DNA of 64,000 nucleotides from Candidatus Kryptonium thompsonii (GTDB taxonomy: Bacteria > Bacteroidota > Ignavibacteria > Kryptoniales > Kryptoniaceae), in assembly GCA_001442925.1 (NCBI GenBank), contig LDXX01000011.1, positions 1-64,000 of the forward strand. The letters run 5' to 3'. The notes below the pieces were generated by a model. It saw only the letters and a list, made by a program, of their open reading frames with translations, made no database searches and was not told the DNA's origin. The position numbers and the translations under genes were made by a program. This document shows, piece by piece, positions 27,735 to 36,204 of this stretch; position 1 is the first letter of the stretch, and every line of letters starts with the position of its first letter.

Positions 27735-30199
27735 GAAATAAACCAGCTTTAAAATTTTCGCTTGCTCTAACTTTCGGAATCTTAGCTCAGCATTTCTTTG
27801 ACTTCAAGTTTGAGACTCTTGCACTACTATCCCTACTTTTGTTAGCCGTTTATTTTATCTTCACACTTTTAAAAATTGAATTACTAAAATTCCTCTCAAT
27901 TTATTCTCTCGTCTTAATCGTCGGCGCCTTGAAATATACATCTGATACCAAATTTCAACCTAAAGATTCAATTGTTAATTTCACAGATGACACAGCGATT
28001 GTAAAAATTCAAGGTAAACTCATCTCGCTACCTGAAGTTAAAAATGGTAGAACAAATTTAGTCATCTCTACAAGCAAAGTTTTCAAACAGAACAAGGTGA
28101 TTGATGTTTCAGGTGATGTGTTTGTTTCAATAAGAAAAGGGAAATCGCCATTTGATAGTTTACCCAAAATTGGATATGGAGATGAGATACAAATCATAGG
28201 GATTTTAAAAGAGCCGATAAAATCAAGAAATCCTGAGGAATTCGATTTCGCAAAATATTTGAAGATAAACGACATTGATGCAGTTTTACTTTCCTACATG
28301 TTCAGCCATATCAAAATCACGCAAAGATTTAATTTTGACATTCTCAGCCCTCTTGAATTCCTTCAAAGAATCACATTTACAGTTAGAAGTTATGGTTTAC
28401 AAATTTTTGATAAACTTCTACCCCTTGAAGAAGCATCCTTTGTTAAAGGTTTAGTTCTCGGCTACAGGGGTGAAATTTCAAAAGATGTTCAGCAATACTT
28501 TATCAACACTGGAACATATCACATCCTTGCTGTTTCAGGGTTGCATGTCGGCATAATAACTTCAATGTTTTTCGCCTTAACAGGTTTTCTAAAGGTCAAC
28601 CTTACATTCCGAGTTCTTTTGACCATATTCGGTCTAATTTTTTATGCCTTTACCGTTGGCTTACCACCATCGGTTGTAAGGGCGACTTTGATGGCTTCAA
28701 TCTTTTTGCTCGGAATGGCAATTGAAAGAAGGGTTGATATCTTTAATCTTCTCGGTTTTTCAGCAATCATAATTTTACTTTTTGATTCAAAACAAATTTT
28801 TCATCCCGGTTTTCAACTTTCATTTTCAGCGGTTGCCTCGCTTGTTTATTTCTATCCCAAAATCTTCAAATTCCTTTCCAAAGCTTTTCCGTTCGTCGCT
28901 CGAAAATACATCCTTCCGGTTGCGACACTACTTGTGGTCTCGATGAGTGCACAAATTTTAACATTGCCCTTTACAATTTCATACTTCAACAAAATTTCCA
29001 TTATCTCAATCGTTGCAAATGTTTTCATTGTCCCTCTCGTTGGACTTGCTGTACCACTTGGTTTCGCGGTGCTTTTATTTTACCCTCTATCAAATTTCGT
29101 TGCCCAGATATTTGCTAACAGTCTTTGGTTAGTTTTGAAGTTAACCCTTGCCATTGCGAAATTTTTTGCTCAATTTCCATTCGCTTATATTGAAGTAGAT
29201 GAAACATTGACGATTTATCTTTTTTTACTTATCTGCTTTTTCATTTTCTTACTGACAATAAAATTTCAAAGCACCATGAAAAGAATAATTTTTGCATTTC
29301 TAATCCTGGCGAACATTTATATTTACTTTGCCCCGAACGGTGTTATCTCAACCTTAACAGATAAGTTTATACCTGAAAATTCAAACCTTGAGATCACAGT
29401 TTTAGATGTTGGTCAAGGCGATGCCATCTTTGTTCAATTTCCCGATGGGAAAAATCTTTTAATTGACGGCGGAAATAAAACCTTCAATTTTGACCCTGGA
29501 CAAAGAATAATTGAACCATTCTTAAAGAAAAAAGGAGTTAAAAAAATTGATGCAATACTTGTAACACACCCGCACAACGATCACATTGGTGGAATTCCAT
29601 ACATCCTTGAAAAATTTGATGTCGGAGCTGTAATTGACAATGGTATGGATTACAATTCTTCAATTTACAAAAAATATATCGAGATCATCCAAAGCAAAGG
29701 AATAACTCACATGACAGCAAGGGCAGGCAATAGAATTGAAATAACAGAGCAAGCAAGAATTTATGTTCTTCATCCGATAGAGCCATTTATCAGAAATTTT
29801 GATAAAGAAGATAGATACGGAGCGGGACATGATGTGAATAATTCATCGGTCGTAATAAAAATCCAATACCGTGATAAATCATTTCTTTTTACAGGGGACG
29901 CAGAAAAGGAGGCGGAGGAGTCGATGATAAAAATTTATGATACATTTTTAAAAAGCGACTGGATAAAGGTTGGACATCATGGAAGCGAGACAAGTAGCTC
30001 ACCTGCGTTTGTTTTAAAAGTAAAACCAGAATGGGCTGTAATTTCGGTTGGAAAGTATAACAAATATAATCATCCATCTGATATAGTTTTGAGAAGATAT
30101 AAATTAATTGGCACAAAAATTCACAGAACCGACGAAGAAGGGGCTGGCGTTTTTAGGTCAAATGGAAAGGATATTGAGAAAATCCAATGGAGAAATTGA
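27731..30199 (+). CDS. comEC: ComEC/Rec2-type DNA internalisation protein
   Basis: ComEC is the inner-membrane channel for transforming single-stranded DNA. The 822-residue protein uses a GTG start overlapping the previous stop (GTGA). It has a DUF4131 N-terminal region with an OB-like insert (about 1-190), the Competence multi-helix domain (about 215-500; YHILAVSGLHVGIITSMFF is diagnostic) and a C-terminal metallo-beta-lactamase-fold domain (about 545-810) with HPHNDH at 613-618 and DVGQGDAIFVQFP before it. All three modules are present, as in full-length ComEC proteins. No other competence genes are in the window. Confidence 0.95.
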   Translation: MRNKPALKFSLALTFGILAQHFFDFKFETLALLSLLLLAVYFIFTLLKIELLKFLSIYSLVLIVGALKYTSDTKFQPKDSIVNFTDDTAIVKIQGKLISLPEVKNGRTNLVISTSKVFKQNKVIDVSGDVFVSIRKGKSPFDSLPKIGYGDEIQIIGILKEPIKSRNPEEFDFAKYLKINDIDAVLLSYMFSHIKITQRFNFDILSPLEFLQRITFTVRSYGLQIFDKLLPLEEASFVKGLVLGYRGEISKDVQQYFINTGTYHILAVSGLHVGIITSMFFALTGFLKVNLTFRVLLTIFGLIFYAFTVGLPPSVVRATLMASIFLLGMAIERRVDIFNLLGFSAIIILLFDSKQIFHPGFQLSFSAVASLVYFYPKIFKFLSKAFPFVARKYILPVATLLVVSMSAQILTLPFTISYFNKISIISIVANVFIVPLVGLAVPLGFAVLLFYPLSNFVAQIFANSLWLVLKLTLAIAKFFAQFPFAYIEVDETLTIYLFLLICFFIFLLTIKFQSTMKRIIFAFLILANIYIYFAPNGVISTLTDKFIPENSNLEITVLDVGQGDAIFVQFPDGKNLLIDGGNKTFNFDPGQRIIEPFLKKKGVKKIDAILVTHPHNDHIGGIPYILEKFDVGAVIDNGMDYNSSIYKKYIEIIQSKGITHMTARAGNRIEITEQARIYVLHPIEPFIRNFDKEDRYGAGHDVNNSSVVIKIQYRDKSFLFTGDAEKEAEESMIKIYDTFLKSDWIKVGHHGSETSSSPAFVLKVKPEWAVISVGKYNKYNHPSDIVLRRYKLIGTKIHRTDEEGAGVFRSNGKDIEKIQWRN

Positions 30200-30224
30200 T
30201 AAATCAAAGGTTAATTGTTATATT
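30196..30224 (+). promoter_or_regulatory. Promoter for hpf-hprK
   Basis: TTGATA (30196-30201) and TATATT (30219-30224) are 17 bases apart. The start of transcription would be near 30231, 28 bases before the hpf ATG. The -35 overlaps the comEC stop codon. Confidence 0.65.
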
Positions 30225-30258
30225 TACTTATGAAAACAAAAATTAACTTGGAACTCTT

Positions 30259-30558
30259 ATGGCAGTTAGAATTACGGGCCATCATGTTGAAATGACAGAA
30301 CAAATCAAAAATTATATTGAAAAAGAGGTAACACGACTTGATAAATTCTTCAATGGAATTATCGATGTCGAGGTAATACTCAGGCAGGACACAAAGCACA
30401 ACCATTTAAAAGAAGTTGGGATAATGGTTAAGGTCTACGAGCATAAACTTACGGCAAAAGCTACCGACCAAGACATACTCAAAGCTTTTGATAAATCTTT
30501 AACAAAGGTTGAAAAACAACTCATAAAGTTCAAGGATAAACTAAAATCACACAGATAG
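30259..30558 (+). CDS. hpf: Ribosome hibernation promoting factor, short form
   Basis: The 99-residue protein matches the N-terminal domain of HPF/RaiA (VRITGHHVEMTEQIKNYIEKEV; later VEVILRQDTKHNHLKEVGI), which binds the small ribosomal subunit and inactivates ribosomes under stress or starvation. It lacks the C-terminal dimerisation domain of long HPF, so it is the short form. It has its own promoter and is 4 bases before hprK. Confidence 0.92.
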   Translation: MAVRITGHHVEMTEQIKNYIEKEVTRLDKFFNGIIDVEVILRQDTKHNHLKEVGIMVKVYEHKLTAKATDQDILKAFDKSLTKVEKQLIKFKDKLKSHR

Positions 30559-30562
30559 AAAA

Positions 30563-31594
30563 ATGTTCAATAAAGAATTCAAAGAAATCCAAAAGACGCA
30601 TATAACTGTTGGTTTCTTTTACGAATCGGGGAAAGAACTATTTAAACTTAAATCGCTTAATGGTGAGGTTGGTTTTGATAGAAAAATCACAGATAAAAAC
30701 ATTCATCGCCCTGGGCTTGCGCTTGCTGGTTATGTCGAGCTATTTACATACAATCGAATTCAAGTGTTTGGAAATACAGAAATAAAATATCTTCAAAGTT
30801 TATCACCTGAGGAGAGAATCAAATCGATCAAAAACATTTTACAGTTTGAAATTCCTTGCGTCGTCATAACTAATGATAATCTCTTACCAGACAACTTGCT
30901 CGACCTTTTCACAGAAAAACAGGTAGCGGTTTTTCAAACGCCTCTTGAGACAACGAAACTTGTTTACTTCATCAGCGATTTTCTGGATGACCAATTCGCC
31001 CCTCAAACCGTCGTTCACGGCGACCTCGTTGATGTCTACGGCATAGGCCTTCTCTTCGTAGGTCGCTCTGGAATTGGAAAAAGCGAAATAGCGCTTGATC
31101 TCGTTGAAAGAGGACATAGACTCGTCGCAGATGATGTAGTCCTCATAACGAAAAAAGGCGAAAACATTTTAATTGGGACTTGCAATTCGGTGACCAAACA
31201 TTTTATGGAAATAAGAGGACTTGGCATAATCGATGTGAAAAATATGTTTGGGATAAGGGCGATCCGTTACCAAAAAAGGGTTGAAGTCGTTGTTGAGCTC
31301 CTTGACTGGGATCCTAAGGAAGAATACACACGAACAGGGCTTGATGAAGAACATATTTCAATACTTGGCGTTGAAATCCCCCTCATTAAACTCCCCATTT
31401 TCCCAGGGAAAAACATCACTGTAATTGCAGAGGTTATAGCGCTTAATCATCTTTTAAAACATTACGGATATGATTCCGCAAAAGAATTTAACAAAAATCT
31501 TGAAACCATTTTAAGGCAAAAAGCGTCAACTATAAAAACCGCCGATATCCCGATTGAAAGAATAACAAGATATTTTGAACATGACTTTGAATAA
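30563..31594 (+). CDS. hprK: HPr kinase/phosphorylase
   Basis: HprK phosphorylates HPr at serine; in many FCB bacteria it occurs without sugar PTS permeases and its targets are unclear. The 343-residue protein has the N-terminal domain (about 1-135) and the C-terminal kinase domain, with His152 in VVHGDLVDV, Walker A GRSGIGKS at 167-174 and the HprK signature MEIRGLGIIDV near 216-226. Length is close to the family norm. It is tightly linked to hpf, which suggests coupled control by energy state. Confidence 0.94.
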   Translation: MFNKEFKEIQKTHITVGFFYESGKELFKLKSLNGEVGFDRKITDKNIHRPGLALAGYVELFTYNRIQVFGNTEIKYLQSLSPEERIKSIKNILQFEIPCVVITNDNLLPDNLLDLFTEKQVAVFQTPLETTKLVYFISDFLDDQFAPQTVVHGDLVDVYGIGLLFVGRSGIGKSEIALDLVERGHRLVADDVVLITKKGENILIGTCNSVTKHFMEIRGLGIIDVKNMFGIRAIRYQKRVEVVVELLDWDPKEEYTRTGLDEEHISILGVEIPLIKLPIFPGKNITVIAEVIALNHLLKHYGYDSAKEFNKNLETILRQKASTIKTADIPIERITRYFEHDFE

Positions 31595-31610
31595 TAAAAA
31601 GATAAATTAA

Positions 31611-33203
31611 ATGCGGATTAATCATCTTCTGTTCTTTTTATCATTGATCACACTAATTACCCTTGCAAGTTGCACAAAGGAAATTGAGAAAAATTACATA
31701 ATAATAGGAAGTACGATTGATATTGATTCATTCAACCCTTATCTTAGCACTTCGCTTTTCACGCAAGACTTGCTTGATAGAGTATATTTGCGCCTCGCGA
31801 CTGAACAAGAGGATTATAAGACATTTACCCCACTCCTTGCAAAGCGTTGGGAATGGTCAAAGGATTCAACACAAATAACCTTTTATCTTCGAAACGACGT
31901 TTACTGGACCGACGGGGTCAAAACAACTGCCTATGATGTTGAATTCAGTTTTAAAGTGGCAACATCACCTGAAGTCGCCTGGCTGAACGCTGAAGACATA
32001 ATTAGAAACATCGAATTTGTAAAAGCCTTGAATGAAACAACTTTGATCGTTAAATATCGCTATGTCTACCCATATCAACTGACCGATATAAACGATGTTT
32101 GGATAATTCCAAGACATATTTATGAAAAAGTTCCTTTTTCTGAATGGAGAAGAAATGGTTATTTTGATGAAAAGCCAGTTACAAATGGACCATATAAAGT
32201 TGCCCGCTGGGAAAGAGGACAAGTAATTGAGCTTATAAAAAACGAAAATTACTTTGACAAAAATTATCCCAAAATTCCAAGGATTTTTGTTAAAATAGTT
32301 CCAAATGAATCAAATTTGCTTCTTCAATTCTTAAATGGTGAAATTGATGTTTTACCGTCAATCCCCCCAGCAGTTGCGGAAAAATACGAAAACAATCCAA
32401 ATGTTAAATTCATAAAATATCCCTTCCTTGCCTATGAATATATCGGATGGAATCAAAGAAATCAGATTTTCGCTGATAAAAGAGTTCGACAGGCGTTATC
32501 CTATGGTATAAATGTTGACGAAATAATTAAAGTTATATTGAGGGGAAATGCAGTTCGTGCTACTTCACCATTTCCATCAATTTTTTGGGCTCACAATGAG
32601 AAATTGAAACCATATCCATATAACCCCGAAAAAGCCAAAAAACTTTTATCCGAAGCTGGTTGGAAAGACAGCGATGGCGATGGAATCCTTGACAAAATAA
32701 TAAATAACAAGAAAGTCGACTTCAAATTTACACTGATAACAAATGCGGAAAATCTAACGAGGAAAGAAGTTGCAACTGCCATCCAAAATGATTTATTAAA
32801 ACTTGGCATAAAAATGGAAATTCAAGTTTTCGAATTCAACACATTTATGCGTCATATACTAAACAGAAACTTTGATGCGGTTCTTTCAGGGTGGAGAGTT
32901 GCTACAAAACCAGACTTGGCAACCCTATTCCACTCCGAGGCAATAAAAACAGGGCATAATATCGTATCATATTCAAATCCATACTTCGATAAATTGAACG
33001 ATTCAGCTGCGGTTTTGAACAATCTTTCACAAGCAAAGATATTATGGGATAAGGTTCAAGAGATAATTTACGATGATCAGCCTTACACCTTTCTCTATGA
33101 GCCAGTGCGAATAAATGGTATAAGCAAGCGGATAGATTTAAAAACAGTGCGGATGAACAGCATAAGTTTTCTCTATAACCTACACGAGTGGGAATTAAAA
33201 TAA
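31611..33203 (+). CDS. ABC transporter substrate-binding lipoprotein, peptide/nickel family (SBP_bac_5)
   Basis: The 530-residue protein has a lipoprotein signal with Cys21 (ITLASC). The body shows family-5 solute-binding features: DSFNPYLSTSLFTQDLLDRVYLRLA near the start, LAKRWEWSKDSTQITFYLRNDVYWTDG, VTNGPYKVARWERGQVIELIKNENYF, and VRQALSYGINVDEIIKVILRGNA. These proteins deliver oligopeptides or other ligands to Dpp/Opp-type permeases. Two matching permease genes follow at once. Confidence 0.92.
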   Translation: MRINHLLFFLSLITLITLASCTKEIEKNYIIIGSTIDIDSFNPYLSTSLFTQDLLDRVYLRLATEQEDYKTFTPLLAKRWEWSKDSTQITFYLRNDVYWTDGVKTTAYDVEFSFKVATSPEVAWLNAEDIIRNIEFVKALNETTLIVKYRYVYPYQLTDINDVWIIPRHIYEKVPFSEWRRNGYFDEKPVTNGPYKVARWERGQVIELIKNENYFDKNYPKIPRIFVKIVPNESNLLLQFLNGEIDVLPSIPPAVAEKYENNPNVKFIKYPFLAYEYIGWNQRNQIFADKRVRQALSYGINVDEIIKVILRGNAVRATSPFPSIFWAHNEKLKPYPYNPEKAKKLLSEAGWKDSDGDGILDKIINNKKVDFKFTLITNAENLTRKEVATAIQNDLLKLGIKMEIQVFEFNTFMRHILNRNFDAVLSGWRVATKPDLATLFHSEAIKTGHNIVSYSNPYFDKLNDSAAVLNNLSQAKILWDKVQEIIYDDQPYTFLYEPVRINGISKRIDLKTVRMNSISFLYNLHEWELK

Positions 33204-33212
33204 CAAATACCC

Positions 33213-34178
33213 ATGGGCTTCATTTTAAAACGGCTTATAAATTCCATATTTTTATCATTCGGAATTGCTATTGTCGTTTTTTTACTGTTAAGAATTTTAC
33301 CATCTGTATCTTTCTCGGATATTTATCTTAACCCCAGATTATCCGAAGAGATGATCCGAAGGATAAAATCTGCATATGGACTTGATGAGCCCATCTCCAT
33401 TCAATTTTTAAACTGGCTTAAAGAAATTATAACTGGAAATCTAGGCTTCTCGTTCATCTATCGCAAGCCCGTCATAAATTGCATTATGGAATCTTTAAGC
33501 TCAACTTTGACGATAGGAATTCCAGCTTTAGTTTTTAGCTTTGGGGTAGGAATTTTAATTGGGATTCAATCTGCTCGCAACCGTGGCAAATTAATTGACC
33601 GCATCACTACCTCATCACTTCTCGTTTTATATTCAATTCCGTCGTTCTGGCTTGGGATAATTTTAATTCTTCTGTTTAGTTACACATTTAGATTATTTCC
33701 GCCGTCGGGACTTCACTCTTTCAATTTCAACGAGCTGAATTTCTTTGAAAAAATTTTTGATCTTCTCAGACATATATTTCTACCAGCTTTAACATTGGGA
33801 ACCCCACCAATGGCAGCAATTGCAAGATTCACAAGAAATACAATGCTAAAAGTTTTATCCCAAACATACATAAAAACAGCTATAGCAAAAGGTCTTGACC
33901 AGAAAACAATTTTTTACAGACATATTTTGCCTAACGCTCTTCTACCGGTCATAACCCTTTTTGGGCTTTATCTTCCAATTTTCTTTGCAGGTTCAATAGT
34001 GATTGAGGAAATCTTCTCAATCCCGGGAATTGGTAAATCAACGGTTGATTCCATCCTTCAAAGAGATTATCCCTTAACCGTTGGGATAACACTATTTGTT
34101 TCATTTATCGTAATCTTGGGAAACCTAATTTCAGATATTTTATATTCAATTTTTGATCCAAGAATAAGGTTGAAATGA
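33213..34178 (+). CDS. ABC transporter permease, DppB type
   Basis: The 321-residue integral membrane protein has six predicted membrane segments and the permease EAA-type loop (KTAIAKGLDQKTIFYRHILPNALLPV). Its N-terminus resembles DppB/OppB (GFILKRLINSIFLSFGIAIVVFLLLRILP). Its last 4 bases overlap the next permease gene (ATGA). Confidence 0.92.
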   Translation: MGFILKRLINSIFLSFGIAIVVFLLLRILPSVSFSDIYLNPRLSEEMIRRIKSAYGLDEPISIQFLNWLKEIITGNLGFSFIYRKPVINCIMESLSSTLTIGIPALVFSFGVGILIGIQSARNRGKLIDRITTSSLLVLYSIPSFWLGIILILLFSYTFRLFPPSGLHSFNFNELNFFEKIFDLLRHIFLPALTLGTPPMAAIARFTRNTMLKVLSQTYIKTAIAKGLDQKTIFYRHILPNALLPVITLFGLYLPIFFAGSIVIEEIFSIPGIGKSTVDSILQRDYPLTVGITLFVSFIVILGNLISDILYSIFDPRIRLK

Positions 34179-35110
34179 AAACACAAAGAAAAATACTTGC
34201 GATTGCAATTTCAATTATTTTGTACCTATCTTTCGCCGATATAATAATTCCATTTGATCCAATCGCCTCACCTGATAAGCAAAACCTTTCAAACCTGCCC
34301 CCTTTTTCAAAAGCATATGAATTAACATTTGAAACCGGAGAAAAAATATTCGTTCTCAACTATAGAATTTACGATGGCTTTATATACTATGATCAAAAAT
34401 TTTCATCTGGAAAGATTGAGATTAAGAAACTTAAAAAGATCAAAACGCTTTTGTTTATCTTTGGCACAGATAACCTTGGGAGAGATGTTCTCAGCAGAAC
34501 AATTTATGGTGGCAAATTTTCATTGATAATTGGAATTCTTTCATCTTTGTTCGCTTTTTTGATGGGCACTTTTGTTGGAACTATTTCAGGGTATTTCGGT
34601 GGAATCATTGATAAAATTTTGATGCGGGCAACAGATGTGTTTCTTGCCTTCCCGAAATTATTTTTAATTTTAGTTATTGTTGCATTTATCCCCAATCAAA
34701 CAATTTTCTCGCTCATACTCATACTTTCATTGCTAAATTGGATGTCAATTGCACGATTTGTAAGAGCTGAATTTCTAAGACTTAAAGAAATGGAATTTAT
34801 ACTTGCCCTTGAATCAATCGGTTTGCCTGGATTAAGAATAGCGATGAAACATATCCTTCCCAATGCTATTGCCCCAGCCCTAATAAATATTCCATTAATG
34901 GTAGGAGATATTATACTCACAGAATCAATTTTAAGTTTTCTCGGTTTTGGAATTCAACCGCCAACTCCAACCTGGGGAAACATGATAAGCGAAGCGGAGA
35001 AAAGCTTGATTTCAACTTGGTGGTTGCCAATTTTGCCTGGAATTTTAATTTCTGGAACTGTTTTGATAATGAATTGGATTTCAGACATAACTTTTGAATC
35101 AAGAACTTGA
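34175..35110 (+). CDS. ABC transporter permease, DppC type, with enlarged periplasmic segment
   Basis: The 311-residue protein has one N-terminal membrane helix (about 5-25), a soluble segment of roughly 65 residues, then the conserved DppC core from FGTDNLGRDVLSRTIYGG and an EAA-type loop (LALESIGLPGLRIAMKHILPNA). The soluble segment between helix 1 and the core is longer than in the best-known DppC proteins. No ATP-binding subunit genes follow; the next gene is an unrelated small lipoprotein. The transporter must borrow ATPases encoded elsewhere. Confidence 0.9.
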   Translation: MKTQRKILAIAISIILYLSFADIIIPFDPIASPDKQNLSNLPPFSKAYELTFETGEKIFVLNYRIYDGFIYYDQKFSSGKIEIKKLKKIKTLLFIFGTDNLGRDVLSRTIYGGKFSLIIGILSSLFAFLMGTFVGTISGYFGGIIDKILMRATDVFLAFPKLFLILVIVAFIPNQTIFSLILILSLLNWMSIARFVRAEFLRLKEMEFILALESIGLPGLRIAMKHILPNAIAPALINIPLMVGDIILTESILSFLGFGIQPPTPTWGNMISEAEKSLISTWWLPILPGILISGTVLIMNWISDITFESRT

Positions 35111-35147
35111 TGTACCCTCCAAGCCAACCCCAGAATCAGATTACCTT

Positions 35148-35176
35148 TTGATTTTTTAACTTCTCTTTTTTAAACT
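35148..35176 (+). promoter_or_regulatory. Possible promoter for the duplicated small-protein/ribD locus
   Basis: TTGATT (35148-35153) and TAAACT (35171-35176) are 17 bases apart, with the ATG 30 bases downstream at 35206. Confidence 0.45.
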
Positions 35177-35205
35177 TAATTAAATAAAAGATTCGTCCAA
35201 GAGCT

Positions 35206-35631
35206 ATGAAATTTAACATGCTTATAGCAATTATATTTATAGCGTTTATAATCGTTGGATGCAGTTCGCTTGAAGCACCTGAAGATGAATATATTTACAG
35301 CAAGATTTCCATTGAAAAAGTCTTAATTAAAGATGAAACTGGTAAAATTACGGATACAATAAAAATTAATCATAGGTTCACAACTGAAATACATGGTTGG
35401 CTCCCAAACACATGTTGGGAAGTTTACAAAATTGATGTTCAAGAGTTTGAAAATGAATTTAAGATAACTCCCATGTCAAGAATGAAAAAATCTAGCGTTT
35501 GCCTCCAGATTATAGTCGCATGTTCAGCATCCGTTGACCTTATTGCCAGAACTACTGCTGATACGCTTAGAATTTCAGCTATCGGCGTTGATAAAACAAT
35601 TACCAAAACAATTAAGGTCATACAAGAGTAA
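35206..35631 (+). CDS. Small lipoprotein of unknown function, copy 1
   Basis: The 141-residue protein has a lipobox ending at Cys19 (IIVGC). The mature part is an Ig-like beta sequence (KINHRFTTEIHGWLPNTCWEVYKIDVQEF) with cysteines in CWEVYK, VCLQII and VACSASVDL. I do not recognise a named family. A paralogue (copy 2) begins 577 bases downstream and shares about half of its residues, including the C-terminal TKTIKVIQE. The downstream sequence is a duplicated start of ribD. Confidence 0.75.
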   Translation: MKFNMLIAIIFIAFIIVGCSSLEAPEDEYIYSKISIEKVLIKDETGKITDTIKINHRFTTEIHGWLPNTCWEVYKIDVQEFENEFKITPMSRMKKSSVCLQIIVACSASVDLIARTTADTLRISAIGVDKTITKTIKVIQE

Positions 35632-35633
35632 AC

Positions 35634-35786
35634 ATGCCACCTAATATTGAAATTGAAAAGCCTGATGAATTTTACCCTACAAGATGCGTTCAGCTTGCAC
35701 TAAAAGGTATCAGCTCGGATTCACTGGTTGAACACATAATTGTAAAAACAATAGAAATTCACTCAAACTATAAAAATTTAACATGA
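35634..35786 (+). pseudogene. Truncated 5' copy of ribD (50-codon remnant ORF)
   Basis: An ATG at 35634 opens a 50-codon frame ending at TGA 35784-35786. Its first 22 residues align with the ribD N-terminus (shared IEKxDEFYxxRCxQLALKG), after which similarity stops. The deaminase core is absent. Its position between two paralogous small-protein genes shows it came from the same tandem duplication. Its stop overlaps the start of copy 2 (ATGA), so it could still be translated as a coupling leader; that is speculation. Confidence 0.65.
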
Positions 35787-36202
35787 ACACAGCAATTATT
35801 TTCTTTACATCGTGCATAATCATCGGATATGCTTTAACAGAGGCGCAAGGCAATCAATATATTTACGATAAAATTTTAGATATTGAAAAAATCGTAATTA
35901 AAGATAAAACTGGCGAAATTATTGACACGATAAAAATCAATCACAAGTTCACACTTGAAATATATGGTTACCTTCCAGACCCATGCTGGGAAGTTTACAA
36001 AACCGATCTTAAAGAACTTAAAAATGAATTTAAAATAAACCCGATGGCGAGAAGGCAAAAAGCTAAAGTTTGCATTCAAGTTATACAACCATGCACTGTA
36101 TCTGTAGATCTTATCGCAAAAAGCACATCTGATACGCTTAAAATTTCAGTTATCAGCAAAATTAAAACAGTTACTAAAACAATTAAAATCATACAAGAGT
36201 AA
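35783..36202 (+). CDS. Small exported protein of unknown function, copy 2
   Basis: This 139-residue paralogue of copy 1 keeps the mature domain (KINHKFTLEIYGYLPDPCWEVYKTDLKEL) and its cysteines. The signal region changed: the position of the copy 1 lipobox cysteine is Tyr (IIIGYALTEA). A cysteine occurs earlier at residue 11 (FFTSC), and the n-region has no positive charge. It may therefore no longer be a canonical lipoprotein. It starts inside the stop region of the ribD fragment and ends 2 bases before intact ribD. Confidence 0.72.
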   Translation: MNTAIIFFTSCIIIGYALTEAQGNQYIYDKILDIEKIVIKDKTGEIIDTIKINHKFTLEIYGYLPDPCWEVYKTDLKELKNEFKINPMARRQKAKVCIQVIQPCTVSVDLIAKSTSDTLKISVISKIKTVTKTIKIIQE

Positions 36203-36204
36203 CC

